Part shown: piece after piece, positions 23,352-31,328 of the stretch
Position numbering within the stretch: the stretch's first letter is position 1
Layout of the letters: every line of letters starts with the position of its first letter
Origin: JAWVZB01 sp033722375
Lineage (GTDB): Bacteria > Actinomycetota > Nitriliruptoria > Nitriliruptorales > Nitriliruptoraceae
Assembly (NCBI GenBank): GCA_033722375.1
Contig: JAWVZB010000022.1
Coordinates: forward strand, 1 to 33,389
DNA length: 33,389 nucleotides
Direction: 5' to 3'
Position numbers and translations under genes: made by a program
The notes under the pieces: generated by a model
What the model was told of the DNA's origin: nothing
The model's input: only the letters and a program-made list of their open reading frames with translations
The model's database searches: none

Positions 23352-25340
23352 GTGAGCATCACGGTCCGCCACGAGGACGACGAGGCGCAGCTCGAGGACG
23401 GCGCGACCGCGCTCGATGCGCTGAAGGCGCTCGAGGCGATCCGCGGCCAGGTGGTCGCCGCCACCGTTGACGGGGACGAGTGGGATCTCGACCGGTCGGT
23501 TCCCGATGGGGCTGAGGTCGCCCCGGTCTACGCGGACACCGAACAGGGCCGGGCGATCCTCCGACACAGCGTGGCCCACCTGATGGCGCAGGCCGTCACC
23601 GACCTCTACCCGGGCGCGAAGTGGGCGATCGGGCCTCCGATCGAGGACGGCTTCTACTACGACTTCGACGTCGAGGAGCCGTTCACCGCGGAGGACCTCG
23701 ACAAGATCGAGGCTCGCATGCGCGAGCTCATGGAGGAGCGGCAACGCTTCGTCCGGGAGGAGTTGGACCGCGACGAGGCACTCGAACTGTTCGCCGACCA
23801 GCCCTACAAGCGCGAGATCATCGAGCGGGTGGACGCGTCCGAGGTCGAGGCGGACGCCCATGGGCAGGAGGGCCCGGTGTTCACCGTCTACCGCAACGTT
23901 CGTGGTGGGAACGGCGACGGTGAGGACGCCTGGGTCGACCTCTGCCGAGGCCCGCACCTGCCGACGTCGGACCGCGTGCCGGCGTTCAAGCTGCTCCGCA
24001 CCGCGGGTGCCTACTGGCGTGGCCGTGAGGACCAGCCGATGCTCCAACGCATCTACGGGACCGCCTGGGAGTCGCGCACCGCACTGAAGCAGCACCTCGA
24101 GCAGCTCGAGGAGGCCAAGAAGCGCGACCACCGCAAGCTCGGCCGCGAGCTCGAGCTCGCCCACTTCCCCGAGGAGATCGGCCCCGGGATGTCGATCTTC
24201 CTCCCGAAGGGCGCCCTCGTCCGCAAGGAGATGGAGGACTGGATCCGCGACGAGGTCCTCGCCCGCGGCTACGACGCGGTCTACACGCCCCACATCGCCA
24301 AGGAGGACCTCTGGCAGATCTCGGGCCACCTCGACAACTACGCCGAGCTGATGTACCCGGGGATGGAGATCGACGAGGACCACCGGTACCGGCTCAAGCC
24401 GATGAACTGCCCCTTCCACATCCTCGCCTACCAGTCGAGGATCCGGTCGTACCGGGAGCTCCCGATCCGGCTGAGCGAGCTCGGCACCGTCTACCGCTAC
24501 GAGAAATCCGGCGTCGTCAACGGGATGCTGCGGGCACGGGGGTTCACCCAGGACGACTCGCACATCTTCTGCACCCCCGAGCAGGTGACCGACGAGATCC
24601 AGGCGTGTGTCGAGTTCGGTCGCGACATCTACCTCACGTTCGGGATGGGTGAGCCGTCGCGGTACGCGATCTCGACCCGACCGGAGAAGTCGATCGGTGC
24701 GGACGACGACTGGGAGGTCGCGGAGCGCGGACTCGTCCAGGCGATGGAGCGGCTCGGACTGGACTACGAGATCGACGAGGGGGAGGGCGCCTTCTACGGG
24801 CCCAAGATCGACATCCACGCCCGGGACGCCATCGGCCGCGAGTGGCAGATGGGAACCGTGCAGTTCGACTTCACGCTGCCGGAGCGGTTCGACGTCACCT
24901 ACGTCGGCGAGGACGGCCAGGAGCACCGACCCTACATGGTCCATCGGGCGCTGTTCGGGTCGATCGAACGGTTCTTCGCGGTCGTGCTCGAGTCGACGAA
25001 CGGGGCGTTCCCCACCTGGCTGGCCCCGGTGCACGTCACCGTGCTGACCGTCGCCAACGAGTTCGCCGACTACGCGGCCGAGGTCGCCGACGCGCTGCGC
25101 TCGCGGGGCGTGCGCGTCGAGGTCGACGACTCCGACGACACGCTGGGCAACAAGATCCGCAAGGCCCAGACGAGCAAGATCCCCTACTCGTTGATCGTCG
25201 GCGGGAACGAGGCCGAGGCACGGACCGTATCGATCCGGCCCTACGAGGGCGACCAGCGCAAGGGAGTCGTGCTCGACGAGTTCGTCGAGGAGGTCGCGGA
25301 CGAGATCCACGAGGGCCGCACCGCCCGGTCACGCGCGTGA
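23352..25340 (+). CDS. thrS: Threonyl-tRNA synthetase
   Basis: 662 residues, normal for bacterial ThrRS. An N-terminal TGS domain (1-65) is followed by the editing domain with HSVAHLMAQAV (HxxxH) near residue 75 and the conserved cysteine in DLCRGPHLP. The class II catalytic core has motif 2 around GTVYRYEKSGVVNGMLRARG and the zinc cysteine in LKPMNCPFHI, and the C-terminal anticodon-binding domain starts near 555. It charges tRNA-Thr. The GTG at 23352 has AAGAGGAG upstream. It is the first gene of a tightly packed unit; its TGA overlaps the GTG of the next gene. Confidence 0.97.
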   Translation: MSITVRHEDDEAQLEDGATALDALKALEAIRGQVVAATVDGDEWDLDRSVPDGAEVAPVYADTEQGRAILRHSVAHLMAQAVTDLYPGAKWAIGPPIEDGFYYDFDVEEPFTAEDLDKIEARMRELMEERQRFVREELDRDEALELFADQPYKREIIERVDASEVEADAHGQEGPVFTVYRNVRGGNGDGEDAWVDLCRGPHLPTSDRVPAFKLLRTAGAYWRGREDQPMLQRIYGTAWESRTALKQHLEQLEEAKKRDHRKLGRELELAHFPEEIGPGMSIFLPKGALVRKEMEDWIRDEVLARGYDAVYTPHIAKEDLWQISGHLDNYAELMYPGMEIDEDHRYRLKPMNCPFHILAYQSRIRSYRELPIRLSELGTVYRYEKSGVVNGMLRARGFTQDDSHIFCTPEQVTDEIQACVEFGRDIYLTFGMGEPSRYAISTRPEKSIGADDDWEVAERGLVQAMERLGLDYEIDEGEGAFYGPKIDIHARDAIGREWQMGTVQFDFTLPERFDVTYVGEDGQEHRPYMVHRALFGSIERFFAVVLESTNGAFPTWLAPVHVTVLTVANEFADYAAEVADALRSRGVRVEVDDSDDTLGNKIRKAQTSKIPYSLIVGGNEAEARTVSIRPYEGDQRKGVVLDEFVEEVADEIHEGRTARSRA

Positions 25341-26074
25341 CCGGGACCCACTACGCCGTCGAGGCGCGGTTCTACGACGCGCTGTACGCGTCGGGTGGCC
25401 GTGACGTCGAGGCCGAGGTCGGCCGGATCGACGCGGTGCTGGACGACCTCGGTGTCGAGCCGGACAGCCTGCTCGACGTCGCCTGCGGGACCGGCGTCCA
25501 TCTCGAGGTGTGGGAGGCGCGTGGATGGGACGTGGCCGGGGTCGACCTGTCACCCGAGATGCTGGAGCGAGCGCGTGAGCGGCTCCCCGAGGTGGAGCTC
25601 ACCGAAGCCGACTACCGCGATTTCGATCTCGGACGGACGTTCGACGTCGTCACGTGTCTCTTCTCCGCGATCGCCCACGTCGAGGACGAGGGCGGACTCG
25701 ACGCTGCGATCGACTGCATGGCCGGTCACGTGGCTCCCGGCGGGGTGCTGCTCGTCGAGCCCTGGCTGACGCCCGACCGGCTCCGGCCAGGCGGGGTCCG
25801 CGACGTCCTGTGCGCCGAGGTCGGTGACGCCGCCGTGTCCCGTGTCGCGCGGTCACAGCCGGAGGGCGAGTCCCTCCGGCTGGAGTTCGGCTACACGATC
25901 GCCACCCCCGATGGCATCGACTACCAGCACATCGAGATGCTGCTGCCGACCTTCCCGCGTGAACGTCACCTCGACGCCGTGAGGCGTTCCGGTCTCTCGC
26001 CCTCCTGGGTCGACTCCCACGGCTTCGCTGACCGCCGGGGCCTCCTCGTGGGGATGCGGGAGCGCGACGGATGA
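25337..26074 (+). CDS. SAM-dependent methyltransferase
   Basis: 245 residues. It begins TGTHYAVEARFYDALYASGG; SAM motif I is LLDVACGTGVHLEVW (about 48-62), followed by VAGVDLSPEMLERAR and FDVVTCLFSAIAHV. The pattern resembles the small-molecule N-methyltransferases related to DesVI/TylM1, but the substrate cannot be told. The GTG at 25337 overlaps the thrS stop (GTGA) and its own stop overlaps the HIT gene (ATGA), so it is translated as part of the thrS unit. In mycobacteria thrS is followed directly by the HIT gene, so this gene is an insertion relative to that order. Confidence 0.87.
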   Translation: MTGTHYAVEARFYDALYASGGRDVEAEVGRIDAVLDDLGVEPDSLLDVACGTGVHLEVWEARGWDVAGVDLSPEMLERARERLPEVELTEADYRDFDLGRTFDVVTCLFSAIAHVEDEGGLDAAIDCMAGHVAPGGVLLVEPWLTPDRLRPGGVRDVLCAEVGDAAVSRVARSQPEGESLRLEFGYTIATPDGIDYQHIEMLLPTFPRERHLDAVRRSGLSPSWVDSHGFADRRGLLVGMRERDG

Positions 26075-26601
26075 GCGAGCCGCGCAACGACCAGCGGGGC
26101 GTGGCCCCGGACGAGCTCCAACGGCTGTGGGCGCCGTGGCGGTTCGGCTACATCCTCGACGACGACGGCATCGACGGGTGTCCGTTCTGTGTCCTGCCAG
26201 AACGGGAGGACGACCGCGAGAACCTGATCCTCCATCGTGGCGAGAACTGCTACGTGATCTTCAACGCCTACCCCTACAACCCCGGACACCTGATGGTGGT
26301 CCCGTTCGCCCACGAGGGGGAGCTCGGTGCACTGGACGACGCCACCCACGACGAGCTGTGGCAGCTCGGACGCAAGGGCGTCGCGGTGCTCGAGGAGCGG
26401 CTGCGCTGCGACGGGGTGAACCTCGGCATGAACCTCGGTGCCGCGGCGGGTGCCGGGATCGCCGACCACGTCCACCTGCACGTGGTGCCGCGCTGGGCCG
26501 CGGACACCAACTTCGTGTCCGCGGTCGGGGCCACCCGGGTGTTACCACGGGCGCTCGAGGAGATGTACGACGAGCTCGCCCCCGGGTTCCCCGGGGAGTG
26601 A
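26071..26601 (+). CDS. HIT family hydrolase or phosphorylase
   Basis: 176 residues. The histidine triad is DHVHLHVVPRW with His133, His135 and His137. A CPFC pair at 37-40 near the N-terminus may bind zinc, and NAYPYNPGHLMVVP is typical. It matches the HIT protein encoded next to pgsA in mycobacteria, for which diadenosine tetraphosphate phosphorylase activity has been reported in relatives. It is coupled to the preceding gene by ATGA and is 25 bp from pgsA. Confidence 0.92.
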   Translation: MSEPRNDQRGVAPDELQRLWAPWRFGYILDDDGIDGCPFCVLPEREDDRENLILHRGENCYVIFNAYPYNPGHLMVVPFAHEGELGALDDATHDELWQLGRKGVAVLEERLRCDGVNLGMNLGAAAGAGIADHVHLHVVPRWAADTNFVSAVGATRVLPRALEEMYDELAPGFPGE

Positions 26602-26613
26602 GCGGGGAGCATC

Positions 26614-26619
26614 TACGCT
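26614..26619 (+). promoter_or_regulatory. Candidate -10 for leaderless pgsA
   Basis: TACGCT ends 7 nt before the GTG at 26627, in the 25-bp gap after the HIT gene. The only purine-rich stretch (GGGGAG) is too far from the start to act as a ribosome site, so leaderless initiation is likely. Confidence 0.5.
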
Positions 26620-26626
26620 CTCGGGC

Positions 26627-27355
26627 GTGGCGCTCAAGTCCAACTTCTCCCATCTCTTCGACGTCGTCGTCGAGCCGATCGGTCGTGTGCTCGCGAAGAC
26701 GGGCCTGACCCCGAACGCCCTCACCACCCTCGGCCTCGTCCTCACGGGTGCCGCTGCCGGACTCGTGGTCACCGGCAACTTCGTCCTCGGTGGATGGGTC
26801 CTCGTCGCGGGCGGGCTGATGGACACCTTCGACGGCGCGGTCGCACGCGCCAAGGGGGACTCCACCCCGTTCGGGGGCTTCTACGACTCGATCAGCGACC
26901 GCATCTCCGACGGGGTGATCCTCAGCGCGATCGCCTGGGCGCTGCGCGACGATCCACGGCTGTTCGCGCTCGCCGCCGTGGCGCTCGTCGCGGCACAGGT
27001 CACGAGCTACGTCCGCGCCCGTGCAGAGGCGATCGACCTGAGCTGTGAGATCGGGCTGATGGAGCGCGCCGAGCGGGCGATCCTCCTGATGGCGTCGCTG
27101 GTCTTCCACCGGTGGCTCCTGGAGCCCGTGCTGTGGGTCCTCGCCATCGGTTCGACCGTCACCGTGATCCAGCGCGTCCACCACGTGTGGTGCCAGATCG
27201 ACCGCGACATCCCCGAGGAGCTGCTGGCGCTGACCCGCGGCGGCCGGGCCTGGAACCGGGCGTTCACGGCTGCTGCCCGCCGGTTCTACGGACAGAACTT
27301 CCCCGACGAGGACGCCGACCAGGATCCGGAGCCGGCCGGCACGGTGGCCCCGTGA
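26627..27355 (+). CDS. pgsA: CDP-alcohol phosphatidyltransferase, probable phosphatidylinositol phosphate synthase
   Basis: 242 residues with about six membrane helices. The CDP-alcohol phosphotransferase signature is complete: Asp66, Asp69, Gly70, Ala73, Arg74, Gly83, Asp87 and Asp91 (DTFDGAVARAK, GGFYDSISD). In actinobacteria the gene in this position, before patA and pimA, makes phosphatidylinositol phosphate from CDP-diacylglycerol and inositol phosphate; assignment to that substrate rests on context. Start GTG 26627 gives ALKSNFSHLFDVV, a plausible N-terminus. Its TGA overlaps the next GTG. Confidence 0.9.
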   Translation: MALKSNFSHLFDVVVEPIGRVLAKTGLTPNALTTLGLVLTGAAAGLVVTGNFVLGGWVLVAGGLMDTFDGAVARAKGDSTPFGGFYDSISDRISDGVILSAIAWALRDDPRLFALAAVALVAAQVTSYVRARAEAIDLSCEIGLMERAERAILLMASLVFHRWLLEPVLWVLAIGSTVTVIQRVHHVWCQIDRDIPEELLALTRGGRAWNRAFTAAARRFYGQNFPDEDADQDPEPAGTVAP

Positions 27356-28362
27356 CGGGCAACTCGAAGCGTCGTGCCTCTCTCGAGGACCTGCCACCAC
27401 CCCCGGACGAGACCCTGTCCGAGAAGTTCACCTACTGGCAGTACCGATCCGTCTGGGAGCTCGCTGCCCGGCTCCCGGACCGCATGGCTCGACGGCTGCC
27501 CGACCGCCTCGGCACGATGTGGTACCTGGGCGCGTCCGAGCGTCAGCGCCGGATGGTGCGGATCAACCTACGACGTGTGGCGGGCCATCCCGCCGACGAC
27601 GACCTGGAGGAGCTCGTCGAGGCCGCCTACCGCTCGTACGCGAAGTACTGGTTCGACGCGTTCCGCCTCCACACGATGTCGCCGCACGAGGTCGTCGCTC
27701 GATCGGTGGGCGAGAACCTCGAAGCGGTCGACGAGCTGCTCGCCGGCGGGCAGGGCGCCATCCTCGCCACCGCTCACCTGGGCTCGTGGGACATCGGGGC
27801 GATGTTCGCGACCGAGCGTGACTGGGACGTCACGGTGGTCGCCGAGGTGGTCGAGCCACGCCGGCTGTTCGACCGCTTCGTGTGGCTGCGACGCAAGGCC
27901 GGTCTCGGGGTGATCCCGCTCGTGAAGGGCGGCGACATGATCACGAGGCTGACGAGCGTGGTCGAGGACGGCGGTCTCGCCGCGCTCCTGGCCGATCGGG
28001 ACCTGACGAAGAAGGGCCCGGTGGTCGAGTTCTTCGGCGAGCCGTGCCGGCTCCCGCCGGGCACGGCGGTGCTCGCGCGGCGCACGGGGCGCCCCGTCGC
28101 GGTCGGGGCGTTCGTCACCGAGGGGGACGGCTACCGCGGGGTGATCACCGACGTCGTGGACATCAGCCAGCTCACGGTCGAGCAGGGCACACAGGTCGTG
28201 GCCCACGCTCTGGAGGAGCTGATCGGCCGCTACCCGGCTCAGTGGCACGTGTTCGTCCCGCAGTGGCTCGCGGAACGAGAGTCGGACCATCCCGCGCTGG
28301 CAGAGGACTTCGCGGCGCCGCAGATCGACATCGCCGACGTCCGGTACGAGCCGGGTAGCTGA
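27352..28362 (+). CDS. patA: Phosphatidylinositol mannoside acyltransferase (LpxL/HtrB family)
   Basis: 336 residues. The acyltransferase motif HxxxxD is HLGSWD with His142 and Asp147; a second conserved block is LADRDLTKKGPVVEFFG and a third is LPPGTAVLARRTGRPV. This is the LpxL/HtrB-like fold. In mycobacteria the enzyme at this locus acylates the mannose of PIM1, at the inner face of the membrane. No signal peptide, as expected. The GTG lies in a GTGA overlap with pgsA, and pimA starts 3 bp after the stop. Confidence 0.92.
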   Translation: MTGNSKRRASLEDLPPPPDETLSEKFTYWQYRSVWELAARLPDRMARRLPDRLGTMWYLGASERQRRMVRINLRRVAGHPADDDLEELVEAAYRSYAKYWFDAFRLHTMSPHEVVARSVGENLEAVDELLAGGQGAILATAHLGSWDIGAMFATERDWDVTVVAEVVEPRRLFDRFVWLRRKAGLGVIPLVKGGDMITRLTSVVEDGGLAALLADRDLTKKGPVVEFFGEPCRLPPGTAVLARRTGRPVAVGAFVTEGDGYRGVITDVVDISQLTVEQGTQVVAHALEELIGRYPAQWHVFVPQWLAERESDHPALAEDFAAPQIDIADVRYEPGS

Positions 28363-28365
28363 GCG

Positions 28366-29463
28366 ATGCACATCGTCCTGGTGTCGCCCTACGACCTGTC
28401 CGTCCCCGGAGGGGTCCAGTCGCACGTGCAGCACCTCGCGGCGGAGCTCCGCCGCGAGGGCGATCAGGTCACGACCGTCTCGCCCGGGCCAGGAGGGGAC
28501 GGCCACGTGGGGGTTGGAGGCACCGTCCGGGTCCCCTTCAACGACTCGGTGGCGCCGATCGGCCTGCGCCCCGCCGCCGCCGGACGGACGCTCCGGGCCC
28601 TGTCGGACCTCGCCCCGGACGTCGTCCACGTCCACGAGCCAGCCGTGCCCTGGGTGTCGCTCATGGCGGCCTGGCGCCCTGCCGCCCCGACCGTCGGCAC
28701 CTTCCACGCGTGGTCAGACCGGGACCTCGTCTACCGGCTGGCGCGACCGGTCGTGCGGGGTGCGATCGACAACCTCGCGGCGTGCGTGGCGGTGTCGCCG
28801 GCGGCGCGCGAGTACCACGCCGACGCCCTCGGCTTCCCAGCAGGCTCGTTCCGAGTGGTGCCGAACGGGGTCGACGTCGAGCGCTTCGAGACCGCCGAGC
28901 CGTTCCCCGAACTGGTCGAGGACCCCCGCCTGCACGTGCTGTTCGTCGGTCGCCTCGAACCCAGGAAAGGTCTCGAACAGCTCGTCCGCGCCTTCATCCA
29001 GGTCCGCGCCAGCCGGGACGACGTCCGGTTGCTCGTGGTGGGGGAGGGGCCGGAGCGTGACCGCTGTCAGCAGCTCGTCCCCGGGGGACTGCGGTCCGAT
29101 GTCGTGTTCGTCGGGCGGGTGGACGGCGACGAACTGGCGCGCTTCTACCGCTCCGCGGATCTGTTCGCCGCCCCGGCGCTCGGAGGGGAGTCGTTCGGCA
29201 TCGTGCTCCTCGAGGCCATGGCGGCCGGTTGTCCGGTGGTGGCGTCCGACATCCCCGGGTACCGGACGGCGGTACGCGACCGTGAGAACGGGCGGCTCGT
29301 CCCACCCGACGACCCGTCGGCGCTCGCCGAGGCGATCGGGTCACTCCTGGACAACGAAGCGACGAGGGACGCACTGGCGACCGAAGGTCGGGGCGCGGTG
29401 CAGGAGTACGACTGGCGCCACGTCGCCACGCGGTTGCGGGATCTCTACGCCGAGGTCGTCTGA
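28366..29463 (+). CDS. pimA: GT4 glycosyltransferase, probable phosphatidylinositol mannosyltransferase PimA
   Basis: 365 residues, GT-B fold. The N-terminal glycine loop is SVPGGVQSHVQHLA; the mid-region has VVPNGVDVERF; the donor domain has FVGRLEPRKGLEQLV and the EX7E motif ESFGIVLLEAMAAG. These match PimA, which adds the first mannose from GDP-mannose to phosphatidylinositol at the cytoplasmic face. Together with pgsA and patA it forms the early PIM pathway. The ATG at 28366 follows patA by 3 bp. It is the last gene of the unit. Confidence 0.93.
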   Translation: MHIVLVSPYDLSVPGGVQSHVQHLAAELRREGDQVTTVSPGPGGDGHVGVGGTVRVPFNDSVAPIGLRPAAAGRTLRALSDLAPDVVHVHEPAVPWVSLMAAWRPAAPTVGTFHAWSDRDLVYRLARPVVRGAIDNLAACVAVSPAAREYHADALGFPAGSFRVVPNGVDVERFETAEPFPELVEDPRLHVLFVGRLEPRKGLEQLVRAFIQVRASRDDVRLLVVGEGPERDRCQQLVPGGLRSDVVFVGRVDGDELARFYRSADLFAAPALGGESFGIVLLEAMAAGCPVVASDIPGYRTAVRDRENGRLVPPDDPSALAEAIGSLLDNEATRDALATEGRGAVQEYDWRHVATRLRDLYAEVV

Positions 29464-29472
29464 CGCCCGTCT

Positions 29473-29486
29473 GCAGCCCCGGCTGC
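29473..29486. terminator. Short inverted repeat after pimA
   Basis: GCAGCC-CC-GGCTGC, 10 bp past the pimA stop and ahead of the lemA promoter candidate. The two-base centre makes it a poor hairpin unless the stem shortens; it may instead be a protein site. Confidence 0.25.
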
Positions 29487-29509
29487 GCCGACCTCGAGCC
29501 CGCCCCCAG

Positions 29510-29515
29510 TAGGCT
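29510..29515 (+). promoter_or_regulatory. Candidate -10 of the lemA gene
   Basis: TAGGCT, 21 nt before the ATG at 29537, with AGGAGGG between them as ribosome site. Confidence 0.4.
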
Positions 29516-29536
29516 GAGACCGGGCAGGAGGGACAC

Positions 29537-30097
29537 ATGGCTGGGATCGTCTCGCTGGTGCTGATCGTGATCGTCATCGCGGTCGTCGCCGCGGTGATCG
29601 GCATGTACAACCGGCTCGTGCGGCTCCGCAACATCGTGGAGGAGGCCTGGGCGGGGATCGACGTCCAGCTGGTCCGACGTCACGACCTGATCCCGAACCT
29701 CGTCGAGACGGTCAAGGGCTACGCCGCCCACGAGCGCGAGACCCTCGAGGCGGTCACGCAGGCGCGGTCGCGAGCGGTCGATGCGAGCGGTGTGCGTGAG
29801 CAGGCCGAGGCCGAGAACATGCTGACCCAGGCCCTGGGACGGCTGTTCGCATTGGCCGAGTCCTACCCCGAGCTCCAGGCGGACGAGAACTTCCGGCAGC
29901 TGCAGGCGGAGCTGACCCGGACCGAGGACATCCTCGCGCGGGCCCGGCAGGACTACAACGCGGCGGTCCGGTCGTACGACACTGCTCGTGAGGTGTTCCC
30001 GACCAACATCGTCGCCGGGGCCTTCAACTTCGAGGAGCGTGCCTACTTCGAGGTCGACGACCCCGAGCACCGCGATCCCGTGCGGGTGCAGTTCTGA
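29537..30097 (+). CDS. lemA: LemA family membrane protein
   Basis: 186 residues. One N-terminal membrane helix (about 4-26, IVSLVLIVIVIAVVAAVIG) is followed by the LemA domain: NRLVRLRNIVEEAWAGIDVQ, RRHDLIPNLVETVKGYA, YPELQADENFRQLQ and the C-terminal FNFEERAYFEVD. LemA proteins form a four-helix bundle outside or inside the membrane; their molecular role is poorly known. The ATG has AGGAGGG upstream. Its stop lies at the possible CTG start of the next gene. Confidence 0.94.
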   Translation: MAGIVSLVLIVIVIAVVAAVIGMYNRLVRLRNIVEEAWAGIDVQLVRRHDLIPNLVETVKGYAAHERETLEAVTQARSRAVDASGVREQAEAENMLTQALGRLFALAESYPELQADENFRQLQAELTRTEDILARARQDYNAAVRSYDTAREVFPTNIVAGAFNFEERAYFEVDDPEHRDPVRVQF

Positions 30098-31260
30098 GGA
30101 CCTGGACCGCGAGCGACGGGGACAGCTCGGAGGGCTCCGAGGGCTCTGACGGCGGTGCGCGACGTCGTCTCCTCGTCGTCGCGGCCGCCGTCCTCGTCGT
30201 CGTCGGGCTGATCGGGGCGGTCGTCACCCTCGTGGTGTCCGGTGACGGCGAACCGGTGGCACAGCCGACCCCGACACCCACGCCGTCACCGACCCCGAGC
30301 CCCACCCCGTCGCCGACTCCGTCACCGACCCCCACCGGGCCGGAGGCGCCACTCACCGGTGCCAGGGTCGAGGACCCCGCGGTGATCGACCGCCCCGCCG
30401 TGCTGGTCAAGATCGAGAACACCGCGGCAGCGCGGCCCCAGTCGGGGCTCGACGACGCCGATGTGGTGTTCGAGGAGCTGGTCGAAGGCGGCGTGACCCG
30501 GTTCCTCGCCGTGTTCCACAGCGCCACCCCCGAGGCCGTCGGGCCGATCCGGTCGGGGCGGCTCGTCGACGTGGGGCTCGGACCGCCGTTCAACGGGCTG
30601 TTCGTGTTCTCGGGGGCGCGGGACGAGGTGTTGGCTGCGCTGCGGCGCACCGGCATGCCGCTCCAGGGCGAGGACGGCAGCACCCTCTACCGCAACCGCT
30701 CCCGCAGCGCCCCGCACAACCTGTACGCGGACGGGGAAGCGCTGTTCGACGCGGCCATGGCGATCGACAGGCTCGAGCCACCCGAGGTGCCGTGGGAGTT
30801 CCGGCACGACGCACCCCCGGGCGGCCACCCCGCCGAGCAGGTGGACATCGTCATGTCGCGGGTGGCCACGACCGGCTGGCAGTTCGACGATGCCATCGGC
30901 GTCTACCGCCGGTCCCAGAACGGGACCCCGTTCACGGTCGCGGGCGACGGGGTCGTCGGCGCCGCCAACGTCATCGTCCTCGGCGTCAACGTCGGGCTCG
31001 GCGGCTGCTGCGACACCTCCGGCAGCCGCTACGTCAGCGTCCAGACCGAGGGAGAAGGCCGGGCGCTGATCGCCCGCGACGGGCGCCTCTACGAGGCCAG
31101 GTGGACCAAGCCCAACGCTGCAGATGACTACCGGTTCACCACCCCCGACGGCGCCCCGTTCCCCCTGAAGCCCGGACCGTCGTGGATCCACCTGGCCCCG
31201 GTCGAGAACCTTCCGGCTGCGGTCCCTGCGGCCTCGCCGTCGCCGTCAGGCTCCCCCTGA
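30094..31260 (+). CDS. DUF3048 (YerB-like) membrane-anchored protein with uncertain start
   Basis: The DUF3048 domain fills about residues 85-385 (RPAVLVKIENTAAARPQSGL, DVVFEELVEGGVTRFLAVF, RSGRLVDVGL, RSAPHNLYAD). Before it come a Thr/Pro/Ser linker, a hydrophobic helix (RRRLLVVAAAVLVVVGLIG) and a Ser-Glu-Gly rich tail, clearly one designed N-terminus. Yet this frame has no ATG, GTG or TTG upstream of the GTG at 30232, which would cut off the helix. The nearest candidate is a CTG at 30094 in a CTGA overlap with the lemA stop, giving 388 residues. A frameshift or sequencing error is the alternative. The function of DUF3048 is unknown; it is usually extracellular and membrane-linked. Confidence 0.85.
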   Translation: MRTWTASDGDSSEGSEGSDGGARRRLLVVAAAVLVVVGLIGAVVTLVVSGDGEPVAQPTPTPTPSPTPSPTPSPTPSPTPTGPEAPLTGARVEDPAVIDRPAVLVKIENTAAARPQSGLDDADVVFEELVEGGVTRFLAVFHSATPEAVGPIRSGRLVDVGLGPPFNGLFVFSGARDEVLAALRRTGMPLQGEDGSTLYRNRSRSAPHNLYADGEALFDAAMAIDRLEPPEVPWEFRHDAPPGGHPAEQVDIVMSRVATTGWQFDDAIGVYRRSQNGTPFTVAGDGVVGAANVIVLGVNVGLGGCCDTSGSRYVSVQTEGEGRALIARDGRLYEARWTKPNAADDYRFTTPDGAPFPLKPGPSWIHLAPVENLPAAVPAASPSPSGSP

Positions 31261-31293
31261 ACCTCCCGAGCGGTCAGCAGCGGGTGCGGCAAG

Positions 31294-31299
31294 TACCCT
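31294..31299 (+). promoter_or_regulatory. Candidate -10 of pdxST
   Basis: TACCCT, 29 nt before the pdxS ATG, giving a leader near 23 nt. The Shine-Dalgarno sequence is weak (GGGGA). No clear -35. Confidence 0.4.
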
Positions 31300-31328
31300 C
31301 GACCCGAGACGCCGACCGGGGACCTCGT

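Noticed and set aside
21888..25310. A 1140-residue open frame on the minus strand
   Set aside because: It lies antisense to the metalloprotease and thrS genes, has the repetitive composition of reverse-frame GC-rich codons and shows no domain. The genes on the other strand are certain.
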